A DNA stretch of 64,000 bases from positions 245,333 through 309,332 of the forward strand of contig CAJTLV010000001.1 in NCBI GenBank assembly GCA_910577435.1. Direction: 5' to 3'. Under the pieces are notes generated by a model. It was given only the letters and a program-made list of their open reading frames with translations, was not told the origin of the DNA and did no database searches. Made by a program: the position numbers and the translations under genes. Position 1 is the first letter of the stretch, and the number at the start of each line of letters is the position of its first letter. Origin of the DNA: an uncultured Christensenella sp. (lineage in GTDB: Bacteria > Bacillota > Clostridia > Christensenellales > Pumilibacteraceae). Of the stretch, positions 63,423-64,000 are shown one piece after another.

Positions 63423-64000
63423 TTTTTGTCTATGTTCCCCGCCAACGCTTTAAATACCTCGCCGCGTTCGGCATAGTTTTTGAACTCGTCGAACGACGCG
63501 CACGCAGGCGACAACAATACCACTTCCGCACCGCTCGATGCGGCGGCGGTCACTGCGGCGGCAAGCCCGTCGACCACAGTCACGCGCCTACCCAGCTTTA
63601 CGCCGCTGTCGCGCAGTATCTGCGCGCTCTCGCCCATCGCTATCACGGTCGTAACTCTTGAGTCGAGCGCACCGAACAGGCTGTCGAAATCGAGTTTTTT
63701 GTCGCGGCCGCCCACTATAAGACATATCGACCTGCCGCTTTCCGCTACCATACTCACGGCGGCGAGACAGGACGACACATTAGTGCTTTTAGAGTCGTCT
63801 ATCCATTCCTTTCCGCCGAAAACGCCGACGCGGCTCAGTCTGTGCGGCGCGGGTTCCGCAGAACACAGCGCACCGAGAATTTTACGGTTATCCGCGCCCA
63901 TACACTTCGCGGCGGCGACGGCGCACAGCGCGTTATCTATATTATGTTCGCCGGCAAGCCTGCAATAATCAACCGCGCAGACGCGCTTTCCGTCGAAGCA
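63419..64000 (-). CDS. murD: UDP-N-acetylmuramoylalanine-D-glutamate ligase MurD (5' end outside the window)
   Basis: Only the C-terminal 193 codons are present; the gene continues beyond the window edge. The visible part begins in the middle domain with LAGEHNIDNALCAVAAAK, the Mur ligase asparagine/ribose region, followed by EWIDDSKSTNVSSCLAAV, LIVGGRDKKLDFDSL and LLSPACASFDEFKNYAERG, all characteristic of MurD. The ligase adds D-glutamate to UDP-MurNAc-L-alanine. Its stop overlaps the ftsW start. An internal ATG at 63901 is not the true start. Confidence 0.95.
   Translation of the reverse strand, partial: CFDGKRVCAVDYCRLAGEHNIDNALCAVAAAKCMGADNRKILGALCSAEPAPHRLSRVGVFGGKEWIDDSKSTNVSSCLAAVSMVAESGRSICLIVGGRDKKLDFDSLFGALDSRVTTVIAMGESAQILRDSGVKLGRRVTVVDGLAAAVTAAASSGAEVVLLSPACASFDEFKNYAERGEVFKALAGNIDKK

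Overview
The window looks like chromosome from an uncultured, endospore-forming Clostridia-type Firmicute. The evidence is a block of sporulation genes (spoIVA, spoIIGA-sigE, sigG, a YlmC/YmxH gene), a Gram-positive division and cell-wall cluster (murD, ftsW, murA, ftsQ, ftsA, ftsZ), nrdR, and no outer-membrane genes. Housekeeping genes are moderately GC-rich. The stretches 2.0-10.6 kb and 31.8-32.6 kb look more AT-rich and accessory. Many sigma-A-type promoters (TTGACA-like, 16-18 bp, TATAAT-like) and GGAGG-type ribosome sites can be read by eye.

Layout. 0-2 kb: metallophosphoesterase, XTP pyrophosphatase and a sugar acetyltransferase. 2.0-5.1 kb: an accessory operon (nucleotidyltransferase, DJ-1/PfpI protein, EFR1-type flavodoxin-ferredoxin, metallo-beta-lactamase-fold hydrolase) plus a small membrane protein gene; two of these genes are broken. 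5.2-10.6 kb: a two-component system divergent from a large exported surface protein, with tandem boxes between them. 10.6-10.85 kb: tRNA-Leu(UAG) with a duplicated 3' end and a hairpin-rich element. 10.9-17.8 kb: macro-domain protein, MATE exporter, PHP phosphatase and a heterodimeric ABC exporter. 17.9-22.9 kb: spoIVA, an FtsK-like ORF without ATPase motifs, plsY, der and a membrane protein. 23-32.6 kb: cyclophilin-like protein, a DUF975-type protein, rluA, feoB, feoA, nrdR, ylmC-like and sigG. 32.8-39.3 kb: sigE, spoIIGA, ftsZ, ftsA, ftsQ, murA. 39.4-57.4 kb: three giant genes. 57.6-60 kb: serC-serA. 60-64 kb: two polytopic membrane proteins, ftsW and murD (cut by the window edge).

The most novel part is the giant cluster. 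It encodes a 1867-residue exported single-pass protein with RCC1-like repeats, a 1707-residue exported single-pass protein with a very long cytoplasmic coiled coil and a strongly basic tail, and a 2317-residue soluble coiled-coil protein with a strongly acidic head. A near-consensus promoter precedes it. The cluster sits where the division cluster is normally continuous (ftsW to murA). I suggest an envelope-spanning scaffold linked to cell shape or division; this is inference, since no described system is recognised.

Other points: three genes (ftsQ, spoIIGA, the DUF975-type gene) have promoters so close to the start codon that the mRNAs should be essentially leaderless; spoIVA has a near-consensus sigma-E promoter; and two genes look like degenerate relatives of enzymes (an FtsK-like protein and a cyclophilin-like protein) that have lost catalytic residues.
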